A DNA stretch of 64,000 bases from Saccharothrix sp. S26 (GCF_021390395.1 NZ_JAJUWT010000034.1:23092-87091), one strand, 5' to 3'; positions 24,900-34,356 are shown, counted from the stretch's first letter. Translations and numbers: made by a program. Notes: a model not told the origin generated them from the letters alone.

Positions 24900-26000
24900 T
24901 CATCGCTTTTTCGTTATGCCGCCGTTCGCGCGGTGAATTTCGGCGGCCGGTCCCGCGATGTCGTGGTCGATGGGTGGCGCGGTGCTCTCACGCACCACGA
25001 GCGTGGTCGTCAGTTCGACCCGAGGTTGGTCGGGTGCGCCGCCGCCGGCCAGGGTGAGGAGCATCCGGGCCGCGGTGGCACCCATTTCCGCCAACGGCTG
25101 CCGCACGGTCGTCATCGGCGGGCAGCACCAGCGGGTGTTGTCGATGTCGTCGAAGCCGACCACGCTCACGTCCTGCGGGATGCGCAGGCCGAGTTGCCAC
25201 GACGCCGCGTAGACGCCGAGCGCCTGCAGGTCGTTGCCGCACAGCACGGCGGTCGGCCGGTCGGGTCGGTCCAGCAAGTCGCGCCCCAGCTCGCGGCCCT
25301 GCTCGAAGGTGAACGCGCCGGTGCGCACGAGCCGGTCCTCCAGCGGCGTGCCGGCGCCGTCCATCGCGGCGCGACAGCCCTCCAGCCGGGCCCGTGCGCC
25401 GAGCGAGTCGGGCGGTCCGCCGACCACGCCGATCCGCCGGTGGCCGAGGTCGAGCAGGTGCCGTGCCGCCGTGATGCCGCCGCTCCAGTTCGTCGCGCCG
25501 ACCGACGGGATGGCGTGCAGCGGCTCCCCGGACGGGTCCAGCGCGACGAGCGGGATCGCGCTCGCCGCCAGCAGCGCGTGCTGCTCGGGTGTGAACGCCG
25601 AGTACACCGCGATCACGCCGACCGGGTGGCGGGCCAGCAGCTGCTCGGCCCACGACCGGCCGGTCGCGGTCGGGTCGAGCACCTCGGTGAACGCGACGGC
25701 CAGCTCGTGCTCGCGCGCCACCGGCTCGACCCCGCGCATGATCTCGACCGCCATGTGGCTCTCGAGCCCGTAGAACACGACTTCGAGCATCGCCGAGGGC
25801 GCGACGGCGTCCGGCCGGCGGTAGCCGTGCTCGCGCAACAGCGCCTCGACCCGCTGCCGGGTCTCGGACGCCACCCCGGCCCGGCCGTTGAGCACCTTCG
25901 ACACGGTGGGCTTGGAGACCCCGGCGAGCCGGGCGATAGTGCCGACCGTCAGCTCACCCCGCCGCCGCCCCCGCCGCCCGTCCGCGATGCCCCCGGTCAC
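24900..26000 (-). CDS. LacI-family transcriptional regulator
   Basis: This is an intact 366-residue LacI repressor. The HTH (TVGTIARLAGVSKPTVSKVLNG) and hinge are followed by a full sugar-binding domain with VIAVYSAFTPEQ, GATNWSGGITAARHLLDLGHRRIG, AVLCGNDLQALG and VSVVGFDDIDNTRW. GTG 26000 starts about 17 residues before the HTH; longer upstream frames overlap the neighbouring STAND gene. No glycoside hydrolase gene is adjacent, so it may act at a distance. The LacI-type palindromes near 5.1, 7.9 and 39.3 kb are candidate targets, especially since the local lacI at 6.9 kb is broken. Confidence 0.9.
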   Translation of the reverse strand: MTGGIADGRRGRRRGELTVGTIARLAGVSKPTVSKVLNGRAGVASETRQRVEALLREHGYRRPDAVAPSAMLEVVFYGLESHMAVEIMRGVEPVAREHELAVAFTEVLDPTATGRSWAEQLLARHPVGVIAVYSAFTPEQHALLAASAIPLVALDPSGEPLHAIPSVGATNWSGGITAARHLLDLGHRRIGVVGGPPDSLGARARLEGCRAAMDGAGTPLEDRLVRTGAFTFEQGRELGRDLLDRPDRPTAVLCGNDLQALGVYAASWQLGLRIPQDVSVVGFDDIDNTRWCCPPMTTVRQPLAEMGATAARMLLTLAGGGAPDQPRVELTTTLVVRESTAPPIDHDIAGPAAEIHRANGGITKKR

Positions 26001-26076
26001 GGCCGCAGTGTACGGAGCCCGGTGATCACGCCCGCCGGGTCGCGCGGTCGGTTGCGGCGAAGCCACGTCGTGACCA

Positions 26077-29000
26077 TCAGCCGTGCCCCAGCTCTCGGAC
26101 CGCCGCGACGATGTCCTCGTGGGCACGGGCCTTGCGCAGCAGGTCCCGGGCCACCGCGCCGGCCTCGCTCGGAGGGCCCGTCCGGCGCAGCACGACGAAG
26201 AGCAGGAACTGCGTCTCCAACGTCTGCCGGTGCCGCGGACCGGCCGTGCGCCTGCTGACCGCCAACAGGTCGCGTGCGGCGGTTCTCGCCGAGTCCAGGT
26301 CACCGCGCAGGAACGCTTGCAGGGCCAGGAAGTGGCGAGCGGTCCGGGCGATCTCGGACTCGGCGAGGTCAAGCCGCTCCATCGCGGTCAGCACCGACGT
26401 GAACAACCGCTCCGCGCCGGCGACGTCGCCGGTCCGGTGCCGGACCTGGCCCAGCCGCAGCCGCAGGCGCACCGCGTCCAGGTGGGTGTCGCCCATGCGC
26501 GCCTCGACCACGGGTAGCACGGCGCGCAGCACCTGTTCGGCCTCGGCGAGCTCGTCCGCGTCCATCGCGGCGGCGGCCAGGTTGTGCCGGGCGAGCAGCA
26601 TCTCCGGGTGGTCGAGGTGACCTGCCTGCTCGGCGGCGCGCACCACCTCGCGCAGCTCGACCAACGCTTCGCGCACCGCGCCCGACGCGTGCAGCGCGGC
26701 GGCCTGGTTGGCGCGGTCGACCAGCGTGGCCGGGTGGTCGGGGTAGGACTCCCGCATCAGCCGCGCGCCGCCCTCCGGGTCACCCGCCGCGATGAGCAGC
26801 TCCGCCAGCCGGGTCGTCGCCCGTTCCGTCTCCGGGTGGTCCGGGCCGAGCGACGTGCGCGCGGTGTCGTGGGCGGTGCGGCACTCGGTCAGCGCGCCTG
26901 CGAGATCCCCGCGCAACGCGAGGCAGGAGGCGAGGGCCAGGCGCACCGTGACCTCCGCCGACCCGGTCGCGCCGGACCGGGCGCGTTCGGCGAGGATCTC
27001 GCGGAACGCGCGCTCGGCCGTCTCGTGGTCGCCGCGCTTGAGCCGGGTGTTGGCCAGGCCGAACCGGGTCCGCCATCCCGCGCCGCCCGGCCCGCGCGCC
27101 CGTGACTCGGCGTCGACCAGCGCGCGGTACTCGGCCTCCGCCGCGACGACGTGCCCGGCGTCCTCGTACGCGACCGCCAGCGTCCGCCGCAGTTCGAAGA
27201 CCAGGGGGTGGTCGTCGCCCTTGGTCTTCGTCACCACGGCCAGCATGGCGCGGAACTCGGCCTCGGCGGCCGCCAGGTCCCCCTTGACGGCCAACGCGGC
27301 GGCGGCCTGGGCGCGCAGGACGAGCGTGCTCTCGTGGTCCGCGCCGACCAGGGCGGTCGAGGCGGCGGTCGCGGTGGCGACCAGCGAGGCGGCCTGCGTG
27401 GTGCGGCCGGACTCGCGCAGCAGGTCGGCGAGTGCGGTCATCAGCATGATGGTGTGCTGGTGGTCGTCGCCCAGTTCGCGGCGCGCCCGGGTCAGCTCTT
27501 CCCGGAGGATGGCCTCGGCCTCGGCGGGACGTCCGCGTTCGTGCAGGACGAGGGCCAGGGCGTAGTGGGGTTGGCGGTTGCCGGACGAGGGCGAGGCGTC
27601 GACGATGCGCGCGATCGCGCGGAACTCGTCCTCGGCCGCGGCGAGATCGCCGTTGCGGCGCAGGATGTCCGCCAACGCGGACCGGGTCAGCAGCGTCTCC
27701 TCGTGCTCGGCCCCGTGGACGACCAGCTCCACGGCGAGCACTTCGCGGTAGGCGTCGGCGGCCTCGACCAGCCTGCCCACCTTGGCCAGCACGAAAGCCA
27801 TGTTGTGCTTGGTGGCCAACGTCGGTCCCGCGTCGGGGCCGAGCAGCTCCGCGCGGCACGTCAGCGCGACGCCGTTCAACTCCAGCGCCCGGCGGTCCAG
27901 ACCCGCGCGGTCGCAGAACAACGCGATCTCGTGGCACAGGGTCGCCGCCGCGGCGCGGGCCACGCCGGGCGCGGTCCGGTCGGACGCCGTGTCGACGGCC
28001 GGATCGACGTGGTCCAGCAGCAGTCGCCACACGGGCCAGTCGCGGACTTCGGTGGGGTCGACGCGCTCCCTGACGTGCCAGAGCAGGGTCAGGGCGGCGT
28101 GCCGGTGCAGGTCGTCCGCGCCGGCCTGGTGCCGGTTCACGTCACGCACCACCGGGTGCATCCCGATCGTGGACACCCGGTCCGACCGGTCGGTCTCGAC
28201 CAGCCCGACCTCGGCCAGCGCCCGAAGGGTCCCGTTGAGCACCGCCGCGGTGATCCCGGGGAACAGCGGTGACGTGGCCAGCACGGCGGCGTCGAGCAGC
28301 TCCGTCGGCACGGGGCCGCGCCCCAGGCACGCCAGCGTGCGCAGCAGCGGTCTGGCCAGGGGACGACCCCGGCGCTCGAGCAGGTCCAGGGACAGTTCCC
28401 AGGTCAGGCGGGGCAGTTCGCGCTCGCGGGCGGGCCCGGTGTCCCAGGACGGCTCGCTCAGCTCGGCGGAGCGCTCCTCCCACATGTGGCGGTACTCCGC
28501 GAACGTGGTCGGCGCGACCAGGCCGGGGAGCGCGGGGAAGTCGCGTGCGGCGGCGAGGTGGGAACCCGCCAGCCGCAGTGCGAGCGGGAGCCCGCCGAGC
28601 CTGGTCGCCAACGCCTCGGCGTCGGCGTCGGACCCCGCGTCCGGCGCGAGGTCGCGCAGCACGGCCGCGCCGTCGTCACGGGACAGCGGACCGACGTGGA
28701 AGAGCGCGGCCTCGCCCCACGCGTTCGCCGACCGGGTGGTCACCAGGACCGCGCCGTGCCCGCCGGGTGCGCGCAGCCAGCCCCGGCGCTCGTGCGGGTG
28801 TCCCTGGCCCGCGGTGAGCAGGTCCGGGTCGTCGGCGTTGTCCAGCACGAGCAGCCAGTCGGACGTGCGGGCGTTCAGCGCCTCCCACAACAACTCCGGG
28901 GCCGCACCGACACCCCGGGTCCACGCCTCCCGCACCCGGTCGAGGTCGGCCCCCGCCGCGACGGCCACCGCGTGCAGCCCGGCCACCAGCGACGACCCGG

Positions 29001-29334
29001 TGCCCGCGTCGACCCACCACACGTCCCGCCCGCCGACCCCGGAGGCCACGTCGACCGCCACCGTCGTCTTGCCCGAGCCGCCCACGCCGTGCAGCACCAC
29101 GACCCCGCCCGCGCGGATCGCCTCGACCGCGGCGGTCACCAGCGCGGCCCGCCCGCGCGTGCGGTGCCCCGGCCGGACCGCGGGCACGGCCAGCGAGGCG
29201 AGCACCGGCGCGGGGGCTTGCGTCGACCAGACGTTGGTCGTCTGGAAGACGGATCCGTGCACGGCGCCCGCCTGCACGAGCGGGCCGTGCACCACACCCG
29301 AGACGGAGTTCTCCGTGTTCCCGCGCTCCGGCAC
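26077..29334 (-). CDS. STAND/NB-ARC NTPase with long TPR array and N-terminal short signalling motif
   Basis: This is a 1,085-residue cytoplasmic signal-transduction ATPase. A short N-terminal segment (about residues 9-30, with GPLVQAGAVHGSVF) precedes the NTPase. Walker A GVGGSGKTT is at 83-91, Walker B WLLVLDNADD near 160, a sensor-like ITTRS-type segment (VLVTTRSANAW) near 195, and GLPLALRLAGSH marks the NB-ARC winged-helix start. From about residue 470 to the end, TPR units repeat (each about 42 residues, with A..Y/F and LG..H motifs). Such proteins act as NLR-like switches in bacteria: TPRs sense, the NTPase oligomerises and the N-terminus recruits an effector. The effector here is a short motif, not an enzyme. 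It is divergent from the ECF fusion gene. Confidence 0.85.
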   Translation of the reverse strand: MPERGNTENSVSGVVHGPLVQAGAVHGSVFQTTNVWSTQAPAPVLASLAVPAVRPGHRTRGRAALVTAAVEAIRAGGVVVLHGVGGSGKTTVAVDVASGVGGRDVWWVDAGTGSSLVAGLHAVAVAAGADLDRVREAWTRGVGAAPELLWEALNARTSDWLLVLDNADDPDLLTAGQGHPHERRGWLRAPGGHGAVLVTTRSANAWGEAALFHVGPLSRDDGAAVLRDLAPDAGSDADAEALATRLGGLPLALRLAGSHLAAARDFPALPGLVAPTTFAEYRHMWEERSAELSEPSWDTGPARERELPRLTWELSLDLLERRGRPLARPLLRTLACLGRGPVPTELLDAAVLATSPLFPGITAAVLNGTLRALAEVGLVETDRSDRVSTIGMHPVVRDVNRHQAGADDLHRHAALTLLWHVRERVDPTEVRDWPVWRLLLDHVDPAVDTASDRTAPGVARAAAATLCHEIALFCDRAGLDRRALELNGVALTCRAELLGPDAGPTLATKHNMAFVLAKVGRLVEAADAYREVLAVELVVHGAEHEETLLTRSALADILRRNGDLAAAEDEFRAIARIVDASPSSGNRQPHYALALVLHERGRPAEAEAILREELTRARRELGDDHQHTIMLMTALADLLRESGRTTQAASLVATATAASTALVGADHESTLVLRAQAAAALAVKGDLAAAEAEFRAMLAVVTKTKGDDHPLVFELRRTLAVAYEDAGHVVAAEAEYRALVDAESRARGPGGAGWRTRFGLANTRLKRGDHETAERAFREILAERARSGATGSAEVTVRLALASCLALRGDLAGALTECRTAHDTARTSLGPDHPETERATTRLAELLIAAGDPEGGARLMRESYPDHPATLVDRANQAAALHASGAVREALVELREVVRAAEQAGHLDHPEMLLARHNLAAAAMDADELAEAEQVLRAVLPVVEARMGDTHLDAVRLRLRLGQVRHRTGDVAGAERLFTSVLTAMERLDLAESEIARTARHFLALQAFLRGDLDSARTAARDLLAVSRRTAGPRHRQTLETQFLLFVVLRRTGPPSEAGAVARDLLRKARAHEDIVAAVRELGHG

Positions 29335-29612
29335 TCACGCCCCCGATGGCCACCGACATCCGGCGATTCACCAAGCCGATCACACGATACGCGCCGGCGG
29401 TGGGCGCGGAAATCGGCGAATTCCTCGCCGGGTGAACAGGTGTCGGCAATGCGCCAGGCGTGGGTGACTGCTCCGAATGGCCGCATTTGGTGGCGCGGTC
29501 ACACCTTGACGCCGCGTTGTCCGTTAGGGGGCATGGGTTGATTCCAACCCGACTGGTGTTGGATATGGTCGCAGCGAATCGCTCACTGATCGTGCTGGGA
29601 GGTAGACGTCCG

Positions 29613-31289
29613 GTGATCGGGCATCCCGACGAGCGGGACCTGGAGCGGTGGGCGACCGCGGACCTGGCCGCCCTGCGTGACGACCTCGATCACGTGCTCA
29701 ACGCCGACACCGGGTCGTCGGCGGGATCGGCGGGGTTGCCGCCCTCTGCCCGACCGCCGTCGGACGCCGAGCTGATCGAAGCCGTGCGGGGCGGTGAGAT
29801 CCAGGCGTACGGGCAGTTGTTCGAACGGCACGTGCGCGCGGCCCGCAACCTGGCCCGGCACCTGGCCTGGTCCAACGCGGAGGCCGACGACCTGGTGTCG
29901 GACGCGTTCGCCAAGGTGCTCGACACGTTGCGCGCGGGCGGTGGGCCGGAGTCGGCGTTCCGCGCGTACCTGCTGACCGCGTTGCGCCACACCGCCTACG
30001 ACAAGACGCGCCGGGACAAGAAGCTCAAGCTCGCCGACGACGTCGAGGCCGTGTCCGGGGTGGAGAAGGTCACCACGGTGCCGTTCCACGACCCGGCGGT
30101 GGCGACGCTGGAGCGGTCGCTGGCCACGAGGGCGTTCGCCAGCCTGCCCGAGCGGTGGCAGACGGTGTTGTGGCAGACCGAGATCGAGGGCCAGTCGGCG
30201 TCGGAGCTGGCGAAGCTGATGGGGCTGACCGCCAACGGCGCGTCGGCCTTGGCCTACCGGGCGCGCGAAGGGCTCAAGACCGCTTACCTCCAAGCGCACC
30301 TGGCCGGCAACGCCACCAACCGCTGCCGCGCCACCGTGGCCAAGCTGGCCGCGTGGACCCGGGGCGGCCTTACCAAGAGGGAGACCGCCCAGGTCGAGGC
30401 GCACCTGGACGAGTGCGGGACGTGCCGCGCGATGGCCGCCGAACTGGCCGACGTCAACGGCACCCTGCGCGCCGTCGTGGCGCCGCTGGTGCTCGGCGCG
30501 GGCGCGTCGGGCTACCTGGCCGTGACCGCGGGCACGGCGAAGGCGGGCGCGGCGGCGGCGGGCGCGGGGGCGGCGGCGGGCTCCGCGACCACGGCGGCGC
30601 AGTGGCTCGGCGTGACGGCGTCCGCCACGGCGGTGGTCGCGGCCGTGGTGCTGGGCGCGACCACCGCGCAGCAGGCGGCGGTGCCGACGGTCGACGCGCG
30701 GCCGTCCGCGACGACGGCGGACCCGGGGAGGTCGGTGGTCTCCGGGACGTCGTCCGCTCCGGTGCCGGGTTCCGACGCGCCGTCGGTTACCACCGCCGCG
30801 ACCGCCGGCCCGACCGACCCGACGTCCACCTCGGTGGGCCCCGACGCGACCCCGACGACGACCGTCGCCGAACCGACGGCGCAGCCGTTGACCCCGGAGG
30901 TGCCGGACGACGTGGCCCTGTCCACCGGCGGACCGCCCTTCGACCTGCCGGTCATCGTCCACAACACCGGGTCGACGCCCCTCGCGCCCGCCTCGCTCGT
31001 GCTGTCCCTGCCCGACGGCGTGCAGGTCGTGGGGAAGGGCAACAACCTCCGGGGCAAGCCCCTGGTCGGCTTCGACGGCGCGGCGCAGCAGACCGTCGGC
31101 TGCCCGGCGGGCAAGGGCACGGTGACGTGCGCGGCCGAGGCGGAGCTGCCGCCCGGCGGGTCCGTGAGGTTCGTGCTGCGGCTGCTGGCCGGCCCCAAGG
31201 CGGTCGGCGGCGTGATCACCGGCACGGTCACGACCGGCCCCGGGCAGTCCGTGCCGATCCGGCTCCCGCTCACGGTCACGCCGAAGTAA
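29613..31289 (+). CDS. ECF sigma factor fused to ZAS anti-sigma, membrane and extracytoplasmic domains
   Basis: This 558-residue protein begins with an ECF sigma factor: region 2 at about 60-130 (YGQLFERHVRAARNLARHL, DDLVSDAFAKVLDTL) and region 4 at about 150-220 (LPERWQTVLWQTEIEGQSASELAKLMG). A zinc-binding anti-sigma motif follows (HLDECGTC; H264, C268, C271). Then come Ala/Gly-rich hydrophobic segments near 290-350, a Thr/Pro/Ser-rich linker, and a C-terminal beta-sandwich like DUF11/CARDB domains (about 445-558, NTGSTPLAPASLVLSLPDG). Sigma, anti-sigma and sensor are thus one transmembrane chain, as in the fused actinobacterial ECF groups. GTG 29613 is chosen for its upstream GGGAGG; an ATG at 29565 lacks one. 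Confidence 0.85.
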   Translation: MIGHPDERDLERWATADLAALRDDLDHVLNADTGSSAGSAGLPPSARPPSDAELIEAVRGGEIQAYGQLFERHVRAARNLARHLAWSNAEADDLVSDAFAKVLDTLRAGGGPESAFRAYLLTALRHTAYDKTRRDKKLKLADDVEAVSGVEKVTTVPFHDPAVATLERSLATRAFASLPERWQTVLWQTEIEGQSASELAKLMGLTANGASALAYRAREGLKTAYLQAHLAGNATNRCRATVAKLAAWTRGGLTKRETAQVEAHLDECGTCRAMAAELADVNGTLRAVVAPLVLGAGASGYLAVTAGTAKAGAAAAGAGAAAGSATTAAQWLGVTASATAVVAAVVLGATTAQQAAVPTVDARPSATTADPGRSVVSGTSSAPVPGSDAPSVTTAATAGPTDPTSTSVGPDATPTTTVAEPTAQPLTPEVPDDVALSTGGPPFDLPVIVHNTGSTPLAPASLVLSLPDGVQVVGKGNNLRGKPLVGFDGAAQQTVGCPAGKGTVTCAAEAELPPGGSVRFVLRLLAGPKAVGGVITGTVTTGPGQSVPIRLPLTVTPK

Positions 31290-31376
31290 TCCTCACGGGG
31301 TAGCGGTTTAACCCGTTGGGACGACGGGTACCGGGTTTGTGCACGGCTGAGAACTCGGGACACCGGAGGGCGAACC

Positions 31377-31421
31377 ATGTGCGCTGTCGGATTACCCCGC
31401 AACGGTGACGGACGGAACTGA
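31377..31421 (+). CDS. Possible 14-residue upstream peptide with a TTA codon
   Basis: A short frame (MCAVGLPRNGDGRN) starts at an ATG with a GGAGGG site six bases upstream, in the 285-base gap between the ECF fusion and the RsbW-like gene. It contains a TTA leucine codon, rare in such GC-rich genomes and bldA-dependent in streptomycetes. It could be a regulatory leader for the ATPase gene. Nothing beyond the ribosome site and short frame supports it. Confidence 0.2.
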   Translation: MCAVGLPRNGDGRN

Positions 31422-31574
31422 ATCGTTGCCGTAGTGCTGCGCACCCGGTCGGTTCATCGCCACCACCGCGGAGCCGGTGCTCACCGTTTGCGGCCGTGGC
31501 TCGGGGGAACCCACCGACCACGCCCTGGGCCCGAAGTCGTGGAGGGAACCGCCGATTGTCGGAAGGCTCGTGTT

Positions 31575-31967
31575 GTGGACGTCGTCGAACGGTCCGTTGA
31601 CCACGTCGACTTCGATTTGGAGGACACCGTTCCACCGGTGCGCCGCGCGCGGAGGTGGATAATCGAGAACGTCCCGGAAGTGGACCAGTCGACGTTGCTC
31701 GACCTGCTGCTGATCGCCGACGCGCTGCTGACCAACGCGTTCGAGCACGCCCGCGCGCCACGCCGGCTGCGCCTGAGCCACCACGACGGGCGCGTGGTGC
31801 GGGTGGAAGTGCACGACGCCAGCCCCGAACTGCTGCCGGTGCTCGGCAAACCGGGCGGGCGCGGGGTGCGCCACCGGGGGCTGCTGCTGGTCAACCGGTT
31901 GGCTTCGCGGTGGGGCGTGGACCCCCGGACCGGGCACAAGGTGGTGTGGGGCGAGGTTCTCGTCTGA
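31575..31967 (+). CDS. RsbW/SpoIIAB-like ATP-binding anti-sigma factor
   Basis: This is a 130-residue GHKL ATPase of the anti-sigma kinase type. The N box is in LLIADALLTNAFEHAR, the D/G1 region in RVEVHDASPELLP, and the G2 region in GGRGVRHRGLLLVNRLASRWGV. These match the stand-alone HATPase regulators abundant in actinomycetes, which bind SigF-type sigma factors or phosphorylate antagonists. GTG 31575 is chosen because GGAAGG lies 8 bases upstream and the conserved fold begins soon after. It lies between the ECF fusion and a convergent Ser/Thr kinase. The partner sigma factor is unknown. Confidence 0.8.
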   Translation: MDVVERSVDHVDFDLEDTVPPVRRARRWIIENVPEVDQSTLLDLLLIADALLTNAFEHARAPRRLRLSHHDGRVVRVEVHDASPELLPVLGKPGGRGVRHRGLLLVNRLASRWGVDPRTGHKVVWGEVLV

Positions 31968-31971
31968 CGGG

Positions 31972-33537
31972 TCAGCCTTCGCCGCTCTTGCCGCCACCGC
32001 GTTTCCGGTCCTCCTTCTTGTCGTCCTCCTCGTGGTCTTTTTCGCCTGGGTGGCCTTTGTCGAGGCGTTGCGAGGACAGGACTTCGTCGGCGTCGATCAA
32101 CGGCGTCCCACCTCGCACGACCAGCCGCAGCCGGTGCGTTTCGCGCACCCGCTTGCCCTGCGGCCCGGAGAAGTCGATGCCGATGGTCACCGTGTCGGGT
32201 CCGGCGGCCGCCGGCGGTGAGCTGACGACGAGGTCCTTGACTTCCCGCCAGGACTTCTCGAACTGCTGGCGGCCCTGCGCTTGCAGCCCGGGGCCGAGCC
32301 GCTCCCACGCCTGGGCGAGGTTCTTCGGCACCAACGCGTAGTACTCGGCCACCGCCTGCTCGAGCTGCGCGGGGGACGGCGTGCTGCCGGCCGGCGGCGT
32401 GGACGTCACCGCGCCGGTCGCGGTGGTGGCGGTCCTGCTCCCGTTCGACACCACCAGGACCGTCACGACCAACCCGACCACGGCCGCCGCCGCCACCGCG
32501 AGGAGCCCCGCGCGTCCCCGGCGGGCCGGGTGCGCGCCCAAGGCGGTCGGATGTGGCGCGACGGCGGTGGGGGCCGCTCGTCCCTGGAGGGGAAGCCGCG
32601 GCGCCGGGGTCGGCGGTCCGGCCGGGGGCGGGTTCGTCGGGGGAGGGCCGGTCGGTGGCACGTCCACCGGGTGCGGGCCGGTCGGTGGTGGCAGGTCGGC
32701 GGGGTTCAGGTCGAGCCTGGTGGCCGCCGGGATCGCGGTGGACGGCGCGCGCAGGCGTTCGGCCGCCTGCGCCATGGTCGGCCGGGTGGCCGGGTCCGTG
32801 CGCAGCAGGTCCACCAGCACGGCGGTCAGCGGACCGGCCCGCGTCGGCGGCGGGAACCGGCCGGCGGCCACGGCGTGCAGCAGGGCGATGGCGTTGTCCC
32901 CCTCGCCGAACGGCGGCCGCCCCTCCACCGCCGCGTACAGCGTGGCCCCGAGGGCGAAAACGTCGGAGGCGGGTCCGGGCTCGCCTCCGCGCGCCACCTC
33001 CGGCGAGAGGTACGCGGGCGTGCCCGCGAGCAACCCGGTCCTGGTCACGGTGACGTCACCGACCGCGCGGGCGATGCCGAAGTCGGTGATCTTCGCCGTG
33101 CCGTCCTCGGTCAGCAGCACGTTGCCCGGCTTCACGTCCCGGTGCACGATGCCCGCCGCGTGCGCCGCCGCCAGCGCGCTCGCCACCTGCGCCCCGATCC
33201 CGGTCACCTGCTCGGCGGGCAGCGGGCCCCGCGCGATCCGGTCGGCGAGGGTCCGCGCGGCCAGGTACTCCATGACCAGCACCGGCCTGCCGTCGTCCTC
33301 CACGACGTCGTGCACGGTCACCGCGTTCGGGTGCCGCAACCGGGCCGCGATGCGCGCCTCCCGCGCCGCCCGGCCCACCGCCGCGACCGGGTCGGACCCC
33401 TCGGGCACCACGAGCTGCTTGAGCGCCACCACGCGGTCCAGCCGCTCGTCCAGCGCCTGCCACACCACGCCCATCGCGCCCGCACCCACGCGCCCGCGCA
33501 GCCGGTACCGCCCGGCCACCAAGCGCCCCACGTCCAT
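31972..33537 (-). CDS. PknB-type transmembrane Ser/Thr protein kinase
   Basis: This 521-residue Hanks-type kinase has a Gly-rich loop (GRVGAGAMG), catalytic Lys40, HRDVKPGN with Asp134, the DFG Asp152, and activation-loop GTPAYLSPE. The kinase domain spans about 10-270. A Pro-rich linker (270-340) leads to one membrane helix (about 355-375) and an extracytoplasmic domain (about 395-500) with no PASTA repeats. It ends in a charged Lys/Glu/Asp-rich tail. The ATG at 33537 (MDVGRLVAGRYRL) is the best start; a slightly longer frame to 33576 is Arg-rich and unlikely. Its tail end converges on the RsbW-like gene with a 4-base gap. Confidence 0.9.
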   Translation of the reverse strand: MDVGRLVAGRYRLRGRVGAGAMGVVWQALDERLDRVVALKQLVVPEGSDPVAAVGRAAREARIAARLRHPNAVTVHDVVEDDGRPVLVMEYLAARTLADRIARGPLPAEQVTGIGAQVASALAAAHAAGIVHRDVKPGNVLLTEDGTAKITDFGIARAVGDVTVTRTGLLAGTPAYLSPEVARGGEPGPASDVFALGATLYAAVEGRPPFGEGDNAIALLHAVAAGRFPPPTRAGPLTAVLVDLLRTDPATRPTMAQAAERLRAPSTAIPAATRLDLNPADLPPPTGPHPVDVPPTGPPPTNPPPAGPPTPAPRLPLQGRAAPTAVAPHPTALGAHPARRGRAGLLAVAAAAVVGLVVTVLVVSNGSRTATTATGAVTSTPPAGSTPSPAQLEQAVAEYYALVPKNLAQAWERLGPGLQAQGRQQFEKSWREVKDLVVSSPPAAAGPDTVTIGIDFSGPQGKRVRETHRLRLVVRGGTPLIDADEVLSSQRLDKGHPGEKDHEEDDKKEDRKRGGGKSGEG

Positions 33538-33630
33538 CACCCGCACACCCCGCTCTTCCCGGCGCCGACCGGACAACCTTACGTACCCGCGATGCCGGTT
33601 CGGGCCGCCGGCGGGCGGAAGCCGACCGCG

Positions 33631-34347
33631 TCAGCCGGCCGTCCTCGCCAGGTAGACCGTGGCGGTCGCCTCGCGTTGCTGCAACGGGTTGGGGAAGCGG
33701 ACGACCTCCGCGCGCACGTCGGTGAACCGGTCGGCGAGCGCGGCGGTGTAGTCGTCGTCCGGCGGTTCGTTGGACCACAGGGCGAACACGCCGCCGGGGT
33801 GCAGCCGGTCGGCCAGCAGGCGCAGGCCCTCGGGCGCGTAGAAGTCGGCGTTGCCGGGGTGCAGCAGGTGGCGGGGCGAGTGGTCGATGTCGACGATGAC
33901 CGCGTGGAACCGCCGTCCGGGCTCGGCCGGGTCGAGCCCGTCAGCGGACCGCGCGAGGGCGAAGAAGTCGTCGTGGAGCAGTCGGCAGCGCGGGTCGGCG
34001 GCCAACTCCCGACCGCCCGGCAGCAGGCCGCGCCGGTGCCAGTCGATGACCTCGCCGAGCGCGTCGACGACGAGCATCGACCGCACGGCCGGGTGCTCCA
34101 GCACCGTCCGCGCGGTGTAGCCGAGGCCGAGGCCGCCCACGACGACGTCCAGGGGCCCGGGCAGGTCGGCCAGCGCCAGGCGCGCCAGCTCCACTTCGGA
34201 CACCGTGAACAGGCTCGACATCAGGAACTCGTCGTTGAGCTTGATCTCGTGCACCTCGCGGTCGAACACCGGGTCCCACCGACGGCGCAGGACGAGTTCG
34301 CCCAGCGGTGTCCGACACCAGTCCAGCTCCTGGAAGCGTGCGCTCAT
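33631..34347 (-). CDS. Spermidine-synthase-like protein
   Basis: This 238-residue Rossmann-fold protein has the aminopropyltransferase/methyltransferase pattern: GLGLGYTARTVLEHP for cofactor binding, VVDALGEVIDWHR for the acidic second loop, and HAVIVDIDHSPRHLL for the active-site region. The N-terminal beta-domain of true spermidine synthases is short. It starts 9 bases after arsC, at the end of the arsenic operon, so it may act on an arsenic species instead of a polyamine. That is inference; the enzymatic activity is not known from sequence. Confidence 0.72.
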   Translation of the reverse strand: MSARFQELDWCRTPLGELVLRRRWDPVFDREVHEIKLNDEFLMSSLFTVSEVELARLALADLPGPLDVVVGGLGLGYTARTVLEHPAVRSMLVVDALGEVIDWHRRGLLPGGRELAADPRCRLLHDDFFALARSADGLDPAEPGRRFHAVIVDIDHSPRHLLHPGNADFYAPEGLRLLADRLHPGGVFALWSNEPPDDDYTAALADRFTDVRAEVVRFPNPLQQREATATVYLARTAG

Positions 34348-34356
34348 CCGGGCAAT

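Noticed and set aside
29334..29613. Effector gene for the STAND protein between it and the ECF gene
   Set aside because: The 278-base divergent gap shows no frame with a ribosome site or matching N-terminal motif.
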